From positions 1 through 9,188 of the forward strand of contig JAFWEB010000082.1 of NCBI GenBank assembly GCA_017515925.1: DNA of 9,188 nt. The letters run 5' to 3'. Below the pieces are notes generated by a model, which had not been told where the DNA came from, did not search any database, and was given only the letters and a program-made list of their open reading frames with translations. Origin of the DNA: Candidatus Saccharimonadota bacterium. GTDB taxonomy: Bacteria > Patescibacteriota > Saccharimonadia > Saccharimonadales > Saccharimonadaceae. Positions 7,466-9,188 of this stretch are shown here, piece by piece (position 1 is the stretch's first letter; every line of letters begins with the position of its first letter). A program made the translations under genes and the position numbers.

Positions 7466-8758
7466 TTATTTGAATAATTCTGCGCCGCTAGTGAGAGCGA
7501 GCTTGGAATTGGATTCAGAGATACGAAGTAGTTCGTTGTATTTGGCGATTCTTTCGCTTCTAGACATCGAGCCAGTCTTAATCTGTCCGGCACTCAGGCC
7601 TACTGCGATATGAGCAATAGAAGTATCCTCGGTCTCGCCAGAGCGGTGAGAGATGATAGTATTATATCCGGCTTTCTTGGCCATCATTACGGCTTCGATA
7701 GTTTCTGTTAGCGAGCCAATTTGATTTGGTTTGATTAATATCGCATTGCCAACTTTTTCGTCGATACCCTTCTTTAGTAATTTGGTATTAGTAACAAATA
7801 GATCATCGCCAACCAACTGACATCGTTTTCCGATTTCGTCGGTCATTTTCTTCCAGCCGTCCCAGTCGTTTTCGGCTAGGCCATCTTCGATTGAGACTAC
7901 AGGATAATTATCGATAATCCACTTATACCAGTTAATCAAATCATCAGATGTTTTCCAATCGCCATTGGTTTTTAGCTCATAATGATCTTTGTTATAAAAT
8001 TCAGACGAAGCAATGTCCATGGCGATTTTGATATCTTTGCCAGGGACATAGCCGGCGCGCTCAATTGCTAGTTTGATGCATTCAAGTGGCTCGTTATTAC
8101 CATCACGCACTAGCGGAGCATAGCCACCTTCGTCGCCAACTGTAGTAGGATAACCACGTTCTTTCAATACATCTTTTAGAGCGTGGAATATTTCTGCACC
8201 GTATTGCACAGCCTCGCCAATATTAGATGCGCCAGCAGGGATAATCATGTATTCTTGGAAATCTGTGCTCCAGTCAGCATGGGCACCACCATTCATCACA
8301 TTCATCATAGGTAGCGGAATAGACATTTTAGAGGATGTACCAGCTAATTCGGCGACATATTCATAGAAGAATTGTTTCTTGGCCTTGGCAACGGCTTTTG
8401 CAGTAGCAAGAGACACTGCTAGGATTGCATTTGCGCCGAGGCCGGATTTATTCTCGGTACCGTCTAGATCTAGCATTAATTTGTCGACGGTTTCTTGGTC
8501 TGCACTATTTCCGACTAATACATCGCGGATCTTGGAATTAATATTCCAGACGGCTTTGAGGACGCTTTTGCCACCAAAGTATTTTTTGTCGCCATCGCGA
8601 AGTTCCAATGCTTCGCCTGAGCCAGTAGATGCGCCGGATGGTACGGCGGCACGGCCAACAGAGCCATTGTTTAGTAAAACATCAGCCTCTACGGTAGGGT
8701 TACCGCGGCTATCAATAATTTGTCTTGCTTTGATATCAGAAATAGTGAATTTATCCAT
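7466..8758 (-). CDS. eno: Enolase (phosphopyruvate hydratase)
   Basis: Catalyses 2-phosphoglycerate to phosphoenolpyruvate in glycolysis, in the cytoplasm. With the chosen start it has 430 residues, the family norm, beginning [19 protein letters not shown]. Signatures in order: [34 protein letters not shown], metal ligands in [14 protein letters not shown] and VGDDLFVTN, the catalytic lysine in [22 protein letters not shown], and [16 protein letters not shown] near the end. All are intact. An ATG 12 codons further upstream (8794) would add a hydrophobic, Tyr-rich stretch unlike any enolase and would lie upstream of the promoter, so it is rejected. The ATG at 8758 has no Shine-Dalgarno and stands 6 bases after an extended -10 box, pointing to a leaderless transcript. 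The gene is convergent with ligA (no gap) and divergent from the gene at 8818. Confidence 0.96.
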   Translation of the reverse strand: MDKFTISDIKARQIIDSRGNPTVEADVLLNNGSVGRAAVPSGASTGSGEALELRDGDKKYFGGKSVLKAVWNINSKIRDVLVGNSADQETVDKLMLDLDGTENKSGLGANAILAVSLATAKAVAKAKKQFFYEYVAELAGTSSKMSIPLPMMNVMNGGAHADWSTDFQEYMIIPAGASNIGEAVQYGAEIFHALKDVLKERGYPTTVGDEGGYAPLVRDGNNEPLECIKLAIERAGYVPGKDIKIAMDIASSEFYNKDHYELKTNGDWKTSDDLINWYKWIIDNYPVVSIEDGLAENDWDGWKKMTDEIGKRCQLVGDDLFVTNTKLLKKGIDEKVGNAILIKPNQIGSLTETIEAVMMAKKAGYNTIISHRSGETEDTSIAHIAVGLSAGQIKTGSMSRSERIAKYNELLRISESNSKLALTSGAELFK

Positions 8759-8764
8759 ATAATA

Positions 8765-8773
8765 ATTGTAGCA
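8765..8773 (-). promoter_or_regulatory. Extended -10 promoter of enolase
   Basis: On the - strand the sequence reads TGC-TACAAT (8773-8765), an extended -10 element with a 5-of-6 hexamer. The ATG follows after only 6 bases, so transcription should begin at or within one or two bases of the start codon. A -35 box is weak (TGGTTT, 17 bp upstream), as often when an extended -10 is present. Confidence 0.65.
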
Positions 8774-8775
8774 TT

Positions 8776-8781
8776 TATGAT
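8776..8781 (+). promoter_or_regulatory. Possible -10 box for the last gene
   Basis: TATGAT lies in the 59-bp divergent gap between enolase and the gene at 8818. It would start transcription near 8788, ahead of GGAGG (8804-8808). A CATAAT at 8792-8797 is an alternative. No good -35 box accompanies either one. Confidence 0.3.
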
Positions 8782-8817
8782 AAAATAAAACCATAATAAG
8801 TATGGAGGTTAATTTTT

Positions 8818-9188
8818 ATGGCAGAGACTGATAGCTTAGCGCCAGTTACGGAAAAAACCGTAGCTAAACCAAATCTGACAGACCCAAAGAATAGCAAAAA
8901 GAAACCATTGATGATTATCAGTATTGTTATTGCGGCGCTACTTGTAATAGGCGGTGGCGTGGCCGCGTTTGCTTATTTCTCGGCTATAAATTCACCAGAG
9001 GGAATTGCGACCGATCTTTTTACAAACTTGGTCAGAGAGAAAAACGTCCAGGTTAGTGGCAAAATAAAACAAGATGATCGATCAGTAGCCATCAAAGCCG
9101 TTACAAACAGTGATTTGAATGCTAGTCTAAGCGCTACAGTCAATCTCGATGAAAATCAAAAGATTGGTGTGGACGGCATTTACAGTAA
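8818..9188 (+). CDS. Single-TM anchored extracytoplasmic protein, N-terminal part (runs off window)
   Basis: The frame is open from ATG 8818 to the window end (123 whole codons visible). A well-placed GGAGG (8804-8808) precedes the ATG by 9 bases. Residues 1-30 are polar and end in KNSKKKP, a cytoplasmic stop. One membrane helix follows (about 31-54, LMIISIVIAALLVIGGGVAAFAYF) with no cleavage or lipobox Cys seen. The rest should face outside: SAINSPEGIATDLFTNLVREKNVQVSGKI, then a beta-rich stretch in which charged and Ser/Thr residues alternate. The layout recalls the N-terminus of anchored proteins in Saccharibacteria whose outer domain is a repeated beta structure, but I do not recognise a named family. 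It is divergent from enolase with separate promoters. Confidence 0.75.
   Translation, partial: MAETDSLAPVTEKTVAKPNLTDPKNSKKKPLMIISIVIAALLVIGGGVAAFAYFSAINSPEGIATDLFTNLVREKNVQVSGKIKQDDRSVAIKAVTNSDLNASLSATVNLDENQKIGVDGIYS

Noticed and set aside
8759..8794. In-frame upstream ATG giving a 442-residue enolase
   Set aside because: The extra 12 residues are hydrophobic and Tyr-rich, unlike enolases, and the region carries the extended -10 box; the ATG at 8758 gives the family length.

Overview
The window looks like chromosomal core sequence from a small-genome bacterium of the Candidate Phyla Radiation (Patescibacteria), most likely Saccharibacteria (TM7). The grounds are tightly packed and overlapping genes, a highly divergent NAD-dependent DNA ligase, single-TM proteins with Lys-rich cytoplasmic heads, and promoters that place some start codons at the transcript 5' end. 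The lineage is an inference without database support. TGA is used as a stop (ATGA overlap at 438-441), so this is code 11 and not the TGA-Gly code of Gracilibacteria/Absconditabacteria.

Layout. 1-1325 (+): the 3' end of a membrane glycosyltransferase (GT2), translationally coupled to a NodB-type carbohydrate deacetylase, probably a pair acting on a lipid-linked sugar. 1330-1973: an RNA island with tRNA-Gly(GCC) on the - strand, then tRNA-Cys(GCA) and tRNA-Leu(UAA) on the + strand. Between and after the + strand tRNAs lie several strong hairpins, copies of both tRNA 3' ends including CCA, a candidate structured RNA, and a bidirectional terminator. 1972-2877 (-): a calcineurin-like metallophosphoesterase. 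A perfect palindrome at 2885-2906 carries two back-to-back extended -10 boxes, one for this gene and one for the next operon.

2976-7465 (+): an apparent four-gene operon of lemA, htpX, a multi-pass membrane protein with a Lys/Ala/Pro tail, and ligA. The last three genes overlap end to start. 7466-8758 (-): enolase, convergent with ligA with no base between the two stop codons, and apparently leaderless. 8818-9188 (+): the start of a one-TM anchored extracytoplasmic protein, cut by the window end.

The protein genes are mostly housekeeping: envelope glycan modification, membrane-protein quality control, DNA joining and glycolysis. The least explained sequence is the tRNA island. Both + strand tRNAs are followed by a short hairpin ending in a copy of their own acceptor/CCA end, and a further ~115-nt segment folds into a plausible three-way junction. 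tRNA-Gly has exchanged the usual G19-C56 tertiary pair for U19-A56. No mobile-element genes, CRISPR array or replication origin were seen.
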